A DNA stretch of 64,000 bases from Pestalotiopsis fici W106-1 (lineage: Eukaryota; Ascomycota; Sordariomycetes; Amphisphaeriales; Sporocadaceae). Shown in pieces: positions 53,809 through 64,000 of this stretch (the first letter of the stretch is position 1; each line of letters opens with the position of its first letter). The stretch is from positions 3,472,001 to 3,536,000 of the forward strand of contig NW_006917094.1 in the NCBI RefSeq assembly GCF_000516985.1. Reading direction: 5' to 3'. Under the pieces are notes generated by a model. The model saw only the letters and a program-made list of their open reading frames with translations, was not told the DNA's origin and did no database searches. A program made the translations under genes and the position numbers.

Positions 53809-54757
53809 ATGTCGAACTTATTTTCTCTCGAGGGCGAGACAGCGCTCGTCACTGGCGGCACCCGCGGTATTGGTGCTGCTGTGGCCATTGCCCTCGCCGA
53901 AGCTGGCGCCGATATCCTGCTTGTTCAAGTACGAATCGCCCTGCCAAATTTACTTGTCTCAAGTCGCATAGATTAGCTAACTCGTTCCTGGTGCAGAGAA
54001 ACACAAACGTAACAGACACGCAAAAGACCATTGAATCACTAGGCAGAAAGGTGTCGGTATACACAGCGGACCTGTCTTCGCCAGAGGATGTGAGAAAGGT
54101 GGTGCCCGCAGTATTAGCCGACGGCCATAAGATCCGAATCTTGATCAACTGTGCCGGCATCCAGATCAGACATGCTTGTGAGGTGTTCCCCGACGATGAT
54201 TTTAACAAGGTGAGCAAACTCCCATTCTCTCTTTTTCGTTCTTCCTGTGCCCTACACCACTGCGCAAAGAGAAATGGCGAAGGAGAAAAAGACTAACAGA
54301 GCGTTAATAGGTCCTGCAAGTGAATCTCAACTCTGTTTTCTCGCTCTGCCGTGACGTCGGCGCACATATGCTCACCCTGGAGCCCTCGCCCGTGACGGGC
54401 CGCCGCGGCAGCATCATCAACTTTGCCTCGCTGCTGACCTTTCAGGGCGGGCTCAACGTGCCGGCCTACGCGGCATCCAAGGGCGCTGTCGGCCAGCTTG
54501 CCAAGAGCATGGCCAACCAGTGGTCCGACAAGGGCATCACCGTCAACTGCATCGCCCCCGGCTACATTGCAACCGACATGAACGAGGCCCTGCTCAACGA
54601 TCCCAAGCGCCTCGCCAGTATCAGCGAGCGCATCCCCGCCGGCCGGTGGGGAAGCCCCGACGATTTCAAGGGCAGTGTCATTTTCCTGGCAAGCAAATCT
54701 AGCGCCTACGTGACGGGACATACTCTTGTTGTTGACGGTGGCTGGATGGGACGGTAG
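53809..54757 (+). CDS. Short-chain dehydrogenase, 2-deoxy-D-gluconate 3-dehydrogenase type
   Basis: Three exons (53809-53928, 53997-54209, 54311-54757) give 259 residues, normal for classical SDRs. The cofactor motif is TGGTRGIG at 15-22, NCAG is at 91-94, and the catalytic Ser151, Tyr164 and Lys168 (YAASK) are intact. The end [15 protein letters not shown] is typical. Fungal proteins of this type are usually named 2-deoxygluconate or gluconate dehydrogenases from bacterial KduD; real substrates in fungi are unclear. It probably works on sugar acids or keto-sugars in the cytosol with NAD(P). The divergent neighbour is a polyol dehydrogenase, so joint control is plausible. Confidence 0.92.
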
Positions 54758-56264
54758 AAAGAAAAATGTGGTTGTCTGGCTCAAGCTGGGAGTTGTGTGG
54801 ACATTGCAATTGCGATATATTTGCGCCTAGAGTAATATTCAAGCTTTTGTATTAGAAAGGCAAAGCAAAATATAGTAGAAGGGGTATTCAGCCTTTTCCA
54901 GAGACTGTTGCAATCCAAGACTTTGACAATTTTAGACATTCAGGGTATGGTGCATGCCCGATCAACGAGCGTGTTTCTCTCCGACATAGCCAGTACCGCC
55001 TTGACAGGCTCTTGGGCGCACTCCAAAGGCTCCCTAATCTCGACCTTTTGACACTGCCGCAGCAGCCGTCAACCAAATTCGATCGGCTTAGGAAATATCC
55101 TTATCGTCCTGGTGTAGGCGGGTATATATAGGGCTGTTGACCAGATGCAAGAGTATCGCTAGCACTCAACCAAGACGTAGTCCTCGATTAGATCGGAAGG
55201 GTTGCGACTCTGGGCGTTGGAGGCGCCCTGTCGCGACAGTATGACTTTTCCTGAGCGCTTTCGTATCGCAACGCGGGGAGTATTATACCAGTTGCTTTGT
55301 TCGCGGATCCTAATCACATGTCAGTCACATCCCCCAGATTGGGTCTGGATAGTCGCGTAAAGCACAAGAACGTGCCGCGCCATTTTACAGCTCATAGCTG
55401 ATGCAGTGATAATATCTTGACCAAAATATTCAAGACTTACTCTCGTTGAATCAATGCGATATTGGTCCGTATCAGTAGATTACGGGTTTGTTTGTCGGTT
55501 CGGGTACCCATAGCGGCGGTGATTAGCAGAGATAAGGTTGCCAAAAAAGCTGGGATTGTAGGTGCGACAGAATGCGATTTGGCGATGGCGATTTGAAAAT
55601 CAGTTACCACGTTGGATTCACGTAAGCCGTACGTGCAGGGGATGGGTCTCTAAATATGCGACACACAGCACAAAAAGAGCAAGATTCAATAAGAGTTACC
55701 TTTCGCTGCCAGTCTGGCCCATGACTTCATGTTAGAGTTGCATGGTGTCCAAGTCGAAAGCATGTGAAAGTAGCAATGGTGGCTGGTAATCTGGCGCGGT
55801 TGCGGCCATGTATGTCTTGCAATGTGACGCCGGAAGTGTCCGCACCCAAGACATACTTTTCCTGGCTCGTGTGCTTCTAGCGAACCTGTCACCTGTCTGC
55901 ACGGAAACGAGCGTTCTACAATCCCAAGGAAATTGAATTTCCATGTGGCCCTAAAAAAAAACTTGGTGATATATTGATATGTGCGAACTTGCTAGTGGAA
56001 GATTGTTCGCATCGCGAACCGTCTTTTAGCCTTCTAGATGTATTCTAGTGCTCTATGCTCTTTCGTTATTCATGACGTCGGGTTGGGACGCCGGGAAAAC
56101 TGCTCCGCGAAGCCGTCGAGACCCCTATCAGATTGGTTGTCCAGGGTTCCTACCTACAGCTTCGATATCGTCGCACCTTGCCGCGCGAGATCAGCTGGAG
56201 TTCTTCTATCGCTGCGCTTGTCCGCGTGGATCAATCGCTACAAGCAGAAGAAAGAAAGAGAACC
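54758..56264. other. Intergenic, 1.5 kb, no gene seen
   Basis: Convergent region between the SDR and GNA1 genes. A TATATATA-like promoter patch near 55125 has no ORF after it. Short ORFs at 55686-55944 lack coding features. Confidence 0.45.
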
Positions 56265-56928
56265 TCAGTGGGTCTTACTCTTTTCTTCGTAGTAGTGAGC
56301 CATCTGCAGGCCGGCTCTCCTAAAGCCACACTTGACGTAGAAGCCCTCGTTGGCCTCGCTGCAGTCGAGAATCGTCTTGTAGCAGCCGACCTTCTCGGCG
56401 ATGAAGTCGAGCGCCTGGATCAAGCGCAGACCCAGCTTCTTGCCCTGCTGGTTCTTGGCCACTGCAATGTCTTCAATATGGCCGACCTTTGCGAGTGCAT
56501 GGATACTGTAGAGAAGACGAATTGGTTAGCGCAAATGATCTCTAGAGACAGTAATCACTGCTTTCGAGTACACCCGCCAGTGTAGAGCCAACCTAAGCGG
56601 ATACACAAGTAAAATGCGGTCGTATGGTATTTCCTTACAATTTCTGCTCAATAACGACGGCGCCAGTTCCCACGACCACAGGCTTGCCGCTGCTAGAGTC
56701 CTCAATGACTAGAATGTAGTACACATCGCTCTTCTTCTTTAGCGACTCATATTGCTGGTCGAATGCCTCCTTGCTGATGTCACCGACGGTCGTCAGCACC
56801 CTCAAGCAGTCGAGGAAACCGGCATCGTAATCGCTACGCTCGAGCGCTCGAATCTTGTAGCCATCGGGCAGGGCTGCGGCGACATCGGGGCAGATGAGAT
56901 CTGAGGAGAAGAGACCCTGTTCCGCCAT
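56265..56928 (-). CDS. gna1: Glucosamine 6-phosphate N-acetyltransferase
   Basis: Two exons (56928-56639, 56505-56265) give 176 residues, normal for the family. The GNAT core is IEDIAVAKNQQGKKLGLRLI, with the acetyl-CoA loop Q/R-x-x-G-x-G/A replaced by NQQGKKLG. CYKTILDCSEANEGFYVKCG near the end holds the substrate-site Glu-Asn-x-x-F-Y type motif. The intron falls before IHALAKVGHIED. The enzyme makes GlcNAc-6-phosphate from glucosamine-6-phosphate in the cytosol, feeding UDP-GlcNAc for chitin, N-glycans and GPI anchors. The gene is essential in yeasts. Identity is firm from motif order and size. Confidence 0.92.
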
Positions 56929-58212
56929 TGTGAATTGAGTTTGGTGTCAGGAGAATGCGTCTAGCTGGTGTCGAGGGAACAGTTCAGCGGGGAGAGGACG
57001 GGGCGCTTGGAAATGATCAGTCTATAAAGACGCCAACAAACAACAAAGGTTCTTTTCGAAATGCGTGCAACGAGAAGCGAGTGTGAAGAGAGACAAAGAG
57101 GACGGTGATGTCGCTTTCGAGAAATGTTTTCGTCTATGTTAATGTATTTTAGGCCCGTCTGCCCGTCCGTCCGTGTTTTTGGGCGACCTGTTTTCTGACG
57201 CTACACGGGTACTAGGCGCATTGCATTTACGAGATAAAAATACGACCCTGAACGGGGGCCAGCTTGCTGCTCGTCAGGCCCCTGGCTAGCGCTGGCTCAG
57301 CCTCATATAGGTGCTTTTCTGGAGCGCCCTACGGTGAGCACCAGGCGCTAGAAAACTGGCCCAGAATCTTGGTTTGGAATCCTAGCTGATGGCAGCTGAT
57401 GCTCTTATGATACAAACAAGGGCATCGTGCAAAGCCACTGATGAGATCCATCAAGGACTTGTATAACTGTCGTGCCCTGTAAATCAACAAGAAGTCTGCA
57501 GATGTTAACCGTTTTATTCGTGGCATATTGACACCACCAGCGACCTCGACCTGTTATAGGACGTTTAGGTTATAAAGCTCCTGTTGAACAAAGCACAATC
57601 GATGGACACACCGCATTTTCAGTCCTTGGAACCGCAGGTACCTATTGTAGTAGCCCATGCATAGCGAGTGCTCTACTTTGGGGGGGAGATGTTGAGACTG
57701 ATGCCCGCCTAGCGTGAGCTCGCCATGAAGACCCTAGGCTCGTAGTCGATTTTCAAGTAGCTGAAGCCAATACGAAGCCAAATTTTGTCTTCGTTGGGAA
57801 GAATTAGTGGACCAGTATAGAGCAATAAGCAAGAATGATTGAGATACTATATGTCTTGTACCGGTAAGGCTGTTGAACAGAAATCACGAACTGTCAGGGG
57901 CCGCTACATTGCCTATCAGCCGAGAAGATGGCCCATTTTTCCAGGGGCAGTCACCGATAAATGCGACAAGGTGTCCGCTGTGCCCCGCCGTCTTCACATG
58001 CAATTCAAATGACGTTGAGAGCCAACCATCTTCTCTCATACACCCGCTTTTGCCACACCATAGCCAAGCTGTATTGGATGTTACCAGTCGCGTGAACCCC
58101 AGGGCGCGACCGAGTAATGGCCTTGTTGGACATCTTGCCATCATGACTTGGTTGAGTCGCACATTGCCGCCAGACGATCGCTTCAACCTTGACTGAGAAA
58201 CTCTTATTGGCG
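56929..58212. promoter_or_regulatory. Divergent intergenic region, 1.3 kb
   Basis: The promoters of gna1 and the lipase gene lie here. The plus-strand ORF at 57873-58196 has no domain. No repeat or RNA gene was recognised. Confidence 0.45.
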
Positions 58213-61200
58213 ATGGACCTTGGCGACGACGATTTCGATATCGATGCCATGGAGGTTGACATGGCAGAAAACGCCTGGAACCGACAGGATGACACCGAAC
58301 CACCCCGGGACGCCACGGCGTCGACGGGTCGAACTCTCCTTCCGAAGCCGATAGCAAGTATGGTCAGCTTGGCGACGCGCTCGACGTCCTTTGCCCTCCG
58401 CTTGGGCACCGTGATCGGCGGTTATGGCCTCGGGGCCGCAAAGTTCACGACCCTTTCCAGCCTTGAGCTTGGCCGCGGCATGCTCGAGGGGATTCTGAGC
58501 AGAGCAGGAAAAGATGCTTTGACAAGGTCAAACTCGGACTTGGGTAAAGAGAGTGCCGAGACGATCTTGGAAAAGAGCCTGGAAAGCCTTCATCACACAA
58601 TGATGCATATGATCTTCTGGACAACGGCCGGATATCACATCACCGAGACCACAGTCTCCTCTGCGTCACAGATATCTCAGCTGTTGCTCTCCACTCTGGA
58701 TCAATTCTTTGGTTCCACCGACTCTTCCAGAGCGATCGCCTCTATTATTACATTGGTCCGCCACGAGTTCCGCAACCCAGCTACTGGTGTAAACGGCGAA
58801 AGAGTTGGAGTCGTGGATCTCATCCTCGGCTTATGTGGGCTAGCATATTTGCAAAATTCTGTAAGCAGATTTCAGTATCATTGGTCTTGAACTAAAGTAG
58901 CCAAGAAAACATGACATGTTACACACCATGTTCTGATTCGGCAAACTACCAAGGCAAATAAGATATTCATGGCCTTCTCTGAGAACTTAGAAAGTATTCG
59001 CTAATTTCATTGCTCTAGTGCAGTAGAATCATTAGAGAGGAGTCGCAACGACTTGGTCACGAGGAAGTCATTTGGGATGTTGTCGTCCTCAATAATGGCA
59101 CTCGTGCCGATGTGCACCAAGATGGGCTGAATGGCGCCAGACGTGACCTTCATCCGACTGAGGGCAGTAATGGACAACTTCTAGAGGCACTGGAGAAGCG
59201 GGGTGCCTATGACAGCAGCTCGGACGAAGATCTAGCTGAAGTACAACTCAGAAAACAAATCACGGAGACACTACCAAAGGATGCAAGAGTGTCAATATCA
59301 ACGTCAACTACAACAACGAAAATCATCACGGTAGAAGTGCAAGGCGGTGGCCAATTCCCACTATTGGCTCCACCCGGCGCTGATCTGATTGAACGTGAGA
59401 TTACTACTCCCGACAGCCATCTACTTCAATCAGAAGAACAGTCGCCGGCATACCGACTTGTATACCGCATCAGCCGAGAAAGGCAACGCAACTCCATTGT
59501 ACAACCTACAGAAGTCGATGAGTCACGGCCATTTATCGAGCTGAATGAAGGAGGCGACAGCGAAGCCGGATATGACTCTGACCATGCTGAGAAGCCCCCG
59601 CCAGTCCCTCCAAAATCCCCCAAGACAGTCCCAAAATCTATACAGACACGACACCAGCGATCATCATCATCCACTAGCACTTCATCTTTAAAGAGTCCCC
59701 AATCCCCCAAAGACCGAACTTCGCAAATTCCCGTACCAAAGCGCTCGCCTGAGAATGCTGCGAACCAGAAGAAAACTCGACAACCCCTAACTTCCTCTAA
59801 ACAGGACAGTCATGCAGCTATCGGCGTCAAGACTCAACCAGGAAATCAGTCATCAGGAAATGCACCAGCCTCGCTTGAGAAAAAGACCAGTTTCAAGAAT
59901 GTTCTCAAGAAAAGCGCCGTCACAGGACTGGCTGGTCGTTGGGGCAAGGATTCGGGAAGTGAAGAATCATCGAATAAATCCAAACCAAATGCCCGAACTG
60001 CAACGAAAGGCAGTAAACCCGCTGAGGTACGGTCACAGGGTGGAAAGATACATTCGTCCACACCGGAACGATCAATTGGCTCTAGACGTGATGTGCCTCG
60101 ACAGCCGCAACGAGGCAATCCAAACTTTTTTTCCTCCCGAGATTTGGGTGTAATAGGGGCGGACGCTGATTTTCACAAAAGCCAGTCGAGAAATGATGTG
60201 AGCAGCCGACAGCATCGGCGCCGAAATTCCATTATATCCCAAACAGATACGATCTCAGTTCATTCTATTGAAAGTCGTCCAGGCTCACCATCGCTTTTTC
60301 GATCTGGTTACATGTCTAAATCAAAACCAGGGGATGATTTTCTCGAGCCAACAGCAAATTCCCCACAAAGACATAAAAGAGCGAGGTCCCAGCTTGGACT
60401 GTACTCACCAAGCATTTACACTTTACCCGCCAACACTTCTCAAACATCTCTTGTTCTATCGTCGTACCACCAGAAAAGTGCGTATAGTGATTCTGAAGCA
60501 GTTGATACGCTACGGAAAACTGGTATGGTTGATGGAATGTTTCCAGAATTCCACATTCTGAGGAACATTACTCGTTACAGTCGATATGCTTCGGCAGCTT
60601 ATGGCTCACATTTCCTCAACCTTATGGGCATTGCAAAAGATCAGCAAGGGCGCACAGCGCGAGATGAAACTCACCACGATATCCGTTCTTTCGCACAGCA
60701 TACACAACTTCCGCCGAATAGTGTTTTGTTGTCGTCATTTGTAGACCCTCAAGGAGGATCTGACTCGAGCGGCTCAACCGAAACCGGCGTGCCCTTGGTT
60801 CACACTATTGCTGTCGATAGAGAATCCAAAGCCATAGTATTGGCGTGCCGTGGAACTTTGGGGTTTGAAGATGTTCTCTCCGACATGATGTGCGAATATG
60901 ACGATCTCTCATGGCATGGAAGGGCTTATAAGGTACATAAAGGCATACACGCCTCGGCGCGAAGACTCTTGTACGGAGGGGATGGACGGGTGCTGTTCAC
61001 TCTCAAAGAAGCACTTGAAGAATTCCCCGATTTTGGTCTGGTTCTCTGTGGCCACTCTCTTGGCGGAGCTGTAGCGGCCTTGCTCGGTGCCATGCTCGCA
61101 GAGCCGGCCACCACCGGCACCGCTTTTGTCACTTCTGCACAGAAGCACAGACGACTTCTCGCCGGCGATGTTGTGGCTAGTGATGTCCACATACCAGTTA

Positions 61201-61787
61201 ATCTCCCCGCTGGAAGACCGATTCATGTGTTTGCGTACGGGCCACCTGCAACAATGTCTCCTGCACTGCGGCTGGCTACACGGGGGTTGATCACGAGTGT
61301 TGTCCACGGCAATGACCTTGTGCCCTATCTCTCTTTGGGCGTACTACACGATCTGCAGGCACTTGCCTTGGCGTTCAAGACGGACAACAATGAGGCCAAA
61401 GCCGAAGTCCGACGGCGAATTTGGCAGAGTTTCCAGACCGGGCTCTCTGACAAGTGGTATAATAATGCCCCAAAGCTGTCTACTGACGATGATGCGCAGT
61501 GGTCATATGCAGCATTAAAGACTCTCAGAGCGAGCATGATGAGCAACAAACTACTTCCGCCCGGAGAAGTCTTTGCAGTAGAGAGCTCACCTGCGCTACG
61601 GAGAGATGCCTTTGTCCATACTGGCGGAGAGTTTATTGGTCGGACAGCGACGCGTATTGTACTCAAGTATATCAGGGATGTCGAAACTCAATTTAGGGAG
61701 ATCAAGTTTGGCGCCAGCATGTTGACTGATCATAGTCCTGGTCGCTACGAAGATGCACTTAGGCGGCTGGCTCTAGGTGTGATGTAA
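58213..61787 (+). CDS. Long class 3 lipase (diacylglycerol-lipase-like)
   Basis: Two exons (58213-58860, 59019-61787) give 1138 residues. The start is the ATG opening MDLGDDDFDIDAMEVDMAEN; an earlier frame extension has no ATG. The N-terminal part has hydrophobic helical stretches (about residues 65-85 and 130-160) that may touch membranes. Residues about 310-640 are Ser/Pro/Lys-rich and disordered. The lipase domain is about 690-1000: the oxyanion-side VLACRGTLGFEDVLSDMMCE, the nucleophile Ser896 in CGHSLGGA, and a later LVPYLSLG region with the expected Asp/His area. Class 3 lipases of this layout act on diacylglycerols or phospholipids inside cells. Substrate is inferred only. The intron is 158 nt and phase 0. 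Confidence 0.87.
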
Positions 61788-61935
61788 TGCTAGTGTTCAA
61801 ATGTCCAGCAAATCTAATCTTGAGATATGATGGTCAGAGACACTCCAAAGCGATATATATGGACGAAGTTGTGTTCCAAGATGATGCAAATCTCGGGAGC
61901 AACACCGCATAGTATGGAAGCAATATCAATTATCT

Positions 61936-62931
61936 CTACTCTGGCTTCTCTGTTGTAATTTTGCCCTCTTGATTGTAGAAGATTTCCTTGACCTTGACGC
62001 TTCGCAAATGGTCTACTCCCTTGCTGAGCTCACAATCATGATGAAACAACCACCATCGTCCCTGAAACTCGACAATCGAGTGATGTGTAGTCCAGCCCAG
62101 AACAGGCTCCAGGATGCGTCCCGCATACGTGAACGGTCCCAGCGGACTCTTGGATGTGGCGTAGACAATGTAATGCGTGTCGCCGGTCGAGTAGCTAAAG
62201 TAGTAGGTATCGTCCTTCTTGTGCATCCAGGCTGCCTCAAAGAAGCGCCGATCGTGGTCATCGGCGGCAATCGGCTCCCCCGTCTCGGGCGCGAGGATGA
62301 CCAGGTCCCGCACCTCGTCGTCGACGAGGCTGCGCATGTCGGCGCTCAGCCGCGCCACCTTGGGAAACAGGGCCTTCTTGTCCGCGCCCGACGGCTCCTG
62401 GGGCCCGAGCCACGCGGTGTCAAACTTGTCGTGTCCGCCCTGGTAACACTGCAGCTGGCCGCCCCAGAGCCCGCCAAAGTACAAGTACGCGGCGCCGTCT
62501 GTGTCGTCAACAAAGGACGCCGGGTCAATGCTAAAAGTGCCGCGAATAGGCTCCGGGTCGGGCACAAAGGGACCTTCGGGCCGCTCGCCGACGGCGACGC
62601 CGATGCGAAAGACGCCGGCCTTGTCCCGGGCCGGGAAGTAGAGGTAGGACTTGCCGTCCTTTTCGGCGGCGTCGGGGGCCCAGAGCTGCTTGCCGACCCA
62701 GGGCACGTCCTCGGTGCGCAGCACCACGCCGTGGTCCACCACGTCCGCGTACGGCGGCTCCAGCGTCGACGTCGAGTAGACGTGGTAGTCGGCCATGTCG
62801 TACTGGTCCCCGTTGTCGTTGAAGGCAATGTCCGTCTCCCGGTCGTGCGACGGGTATATGTACACGCGCCCGTTGAAGACATGGGCGGACGGATCCGCAG
62901 TGTATAGGTTGGTTATCAGTGGTGGTGTCAT
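61936..62931 (-). CDS. Intracellular glycoside hydrolase family 43 enzyme
   Basis: One exon, 331 residues, the length of a lone GH43 five-blade propeller. Catalytic residues are in place: Asp13 as base (TADPSAHVF), Asp136 as pKa modulator (SIDPASF) and Glu232 as acid (FFEAAWMHKK). The closing region has GWTTHHSIVEFQGRWWLFHH. GH43 enzymes act as beta-xylosidases or alpha-L-arabinofuranosidases. No signal peptide is present, so it probably works on imported oligosaccharides in the cytosol. High GC at third positions and no intron. It converges on the lipase gene with 148 nt between them. Specific sugar cannot be told. Confidence 0.92.
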   Translation of the reverse strand: MTPPLITNLYTADPSAHVFNGRVYIYPSHDRETDIAFNDNGDQYDMADYHVYSTSTLEPPYADVVDHGVVLRTEDVPWVGKQLWAPDAAEKDGKSYLYFPARDKAGVFRIGVAVGERPEGPFVPDPEPIRGTFSIDPASFVDDTDGAAYLYFGGLWGGQLQCYQGGHDKFDTAWLGPQEPSGADKKALFPKVARLSADMRSLVDDEVRDLVILAPETGEPIAADDHDRRFFEAAWMHKKDDTYYFSYSTGDTHYIVYATSKSPLGPFTYAGRILEPVLGWTTHHSIVEFQGRWWLFHHDCELSKGVDHLRSVKVKEIFYNQEGKITTEKPE

Positions 62932-63759
62932 TTTGTAGTTTGTTTGTAGTAATCGTCGTCAGTGATCAAGGTGTTTTGGGGTGGCACGTATAAATGCTGC
63001 TACTATGGTAATAATAATGGTGTTGCGGGGTCTTGAGTGGTGGTGGTGGTATAGGAGGTCTCAGAAGACTGTCTACAAATGGTGTCCAAGTGAGACAGAT
63101 TTGCAATCAGACTTTTCAAAGTGTTTGATTAATTTTCCCAACCATGTCTATTCTCACAGCCATTTGCGTAATGTGCACTTATATACAGTACGCCTCGGTT
63201 CATGGAGTATCTAGCACCGGAGTAATGGACCACGGGCGTCCCAATTTATCCCAATTTACCCGGTTTACCCAGCAGGCGATCATGGTGCCAGATCCGCCCG
63301 CTTGCAGACTGACCATGTATTGGCGGTTTGAAAGCCCCTGCGTCTACCCGCGAGCCGCATTGTGATAGTCTAGAAGCGCTCAGTTATGAGTGGAGGGGCA
63401 TAAGATCCTAAAATGAGCGGTTTTGGTAAAATTCTAGGATCATCGGGGTGCTATAGTACTGATGCAGCACTATGTGGAGTCGTCATGTGCTTCAACTCAA
63501 GGTATACTGGCATCACCACAAAGAAGTCAGGTCTGAGTCTGATGTGAGTATTAGAATGGCAAAATCAGAATGGATCGAGTATACATGTATCATGTGCAAA
63601 AATAAATCCTACATGAATTCCTGTTCCTTTGGATATGATTCTGCTCCGACAGTGAAAAAGGACGCAGTGGGATAAAATCCCCCATTCACTTCATCACACT
63701 ATTGCCAATCGCATCAATTGACACAGGTTTTCACTCCATGCTTTCCAGTTGCCTCACTT
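62932..63759. other. Intergenic, no gene seen
   Basis: The 5' flank of the GH43 gene and 3' flank of the surface protein gene. ORFs here are short and lack coding character. Confidence 0.45.
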
Positions 63760-64000
63760 TCACATTGCTGCAACAGCACCTATGAATCCGGCCATAGCTG
63801 CAGCTGCAACGACAAAACCAGTCTCACGTGGCGCCTGCGCCTGAGAAACCGAGCTGCTTGACGAGCTCTCCGTCGCAGTCTCGGTAGCCGAGGCGCTCCC
63901 AGAAGACGTCGTGTCGCTCTCCGTAGTCGCAGATGCAGTAGGCTCCGTAATGGAGAGAGTCGAGTCGCTAATGACCGTGTCCGTCTCAATGGAAAAGGTC
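63760..64000 (-). CDS. C-terminal end of a GPI-type Ser/Thr-rich surface protein (5' end outside window)
   Basis: The minus-strand frame open at the window edge gives about 80 residues to a TGA at 63760. It is Ser/Thr/Ala/Glu-rich, suited to O-glycosylation (TESDTTSSGSASATETATES), then a short spacer (SQAQAPRETG) and a final hydrophobic run (FVVAAAAMAGFIGAVAAM). That is the usual layout of a GPI-anchor signal at a fungal cell-surface protein end, with the cleavage site likely in the Ser-rich or Gly region before the tail. The N-terminal domain lies outside the window, so the function is unknown. Confidence 0.7.
   Translation of the reverse strand, partial: TFSIETDTVISDSTLSITEPTASATTESDTTSSGSASATETATESSSSSSVSQAQAPRETGFVVAAAAMAGFIGAVAAM

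Noticed and set aside
61969..62907. 312-codon plus-strand ORF
   Set aside because: Antisense shadow of the GH43 gene, whose catalytic motifs are intact on the minus strand.

Overview
This window is nuclear DNA of a filamentous ascomycete. The genes carry short spliceosomal introns with GTAAGT/GTATGT-type donors, CTAAC/CTGAC-type branch sites and CAG/TAG acceptors. The protein families are typical of Pezizomycotina: rhodopsin-like (SAT4-type) membrane protein, RTA1 protein, Zn2Cys6 regulator, HacA, Sos7, GNA1, Sed5. The HacA, Sos7 and short-chain dehydrogenase sequences look most like Sordariomycetes, probably Hypocreales; that placement is my inference. I support 20 protein-coding genes, two of them cut by the window ends, plus several small or doubtful ORFs. 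No rRNA, convincing tRNA, CRISPR array or intact transposon was seen.

Layout. 1-3.8 kb: partial cupin protein, small two-helix membrane protein, six-exon rhodopsin-like membrane protein. 3.8-7.1 kb: no supported gene. 7.1-11.1 kb: RTA1 membrane protein divergent from a Zn2Cys6 regulator. 11.6-14.3 kb: hacA, the unfolded-protein-response bZIP regulator, with its 20-nt Ire1-type intron and a long upstream leader. 14.3-19.9 kb: gene-poor, with a decayed reading frame and a microsatellite. 19.9-24.6 kb: intronless orphan with an acidic-serine tract, kinetochore protein Sos7, a charged nuclear-type protein, and a small secreted cysteine protein. 24.6-27.3 kb: gene-poor with small ORFs. 27.3-30.7 kb: YjlB-type cupin and a COG0523/Zng1-like metal GTPase. 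31.6-42.0 kb: two very large disordered proteins in tandem. 44.1-45.2 kb: Golgi t-SNARE Sed5. 45.8-54.8 kb: aldo-keto reductase, SET-domain protein, sorbitol/xylitol-type zinc dehydrogenase and a divergent 2-deoxygluconate-dehydrogenase-like SDR. 56.3-64 kb: GNA1, a long class 3 lipase, an intracellular GH43 glycosidase and the 3' end of a GPI-type surface protein.

How the genes relate. Most are unlinked housekeeping genes: protein folding stress (hacA), Golgi traffic (sed5), chitin precursor supply (gna1), chromosome segregation (sos7). Two local relationships are suggested. The Zn2Cys6 regulator and RTA1 gene share one divergent promoter. The zinc dehydrogenase and the SDR share a 1.57-kb divergent promoter with CreA-like sites, near an aldo-keto reductase and a GH43 enzyme, which fits carbon-source-controlled sugar or polyol use.

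The strongest signal is in hacA. Two hairpins with CNG/CNGN loops bracket exactly 20 nt, and removing them joins the bZIP frame to the HacA-type C-terminus. The unspliced frame also stays open to a second, coding-like tail. All coordinates and splice sites were read by eye; nothing was checked against a database.
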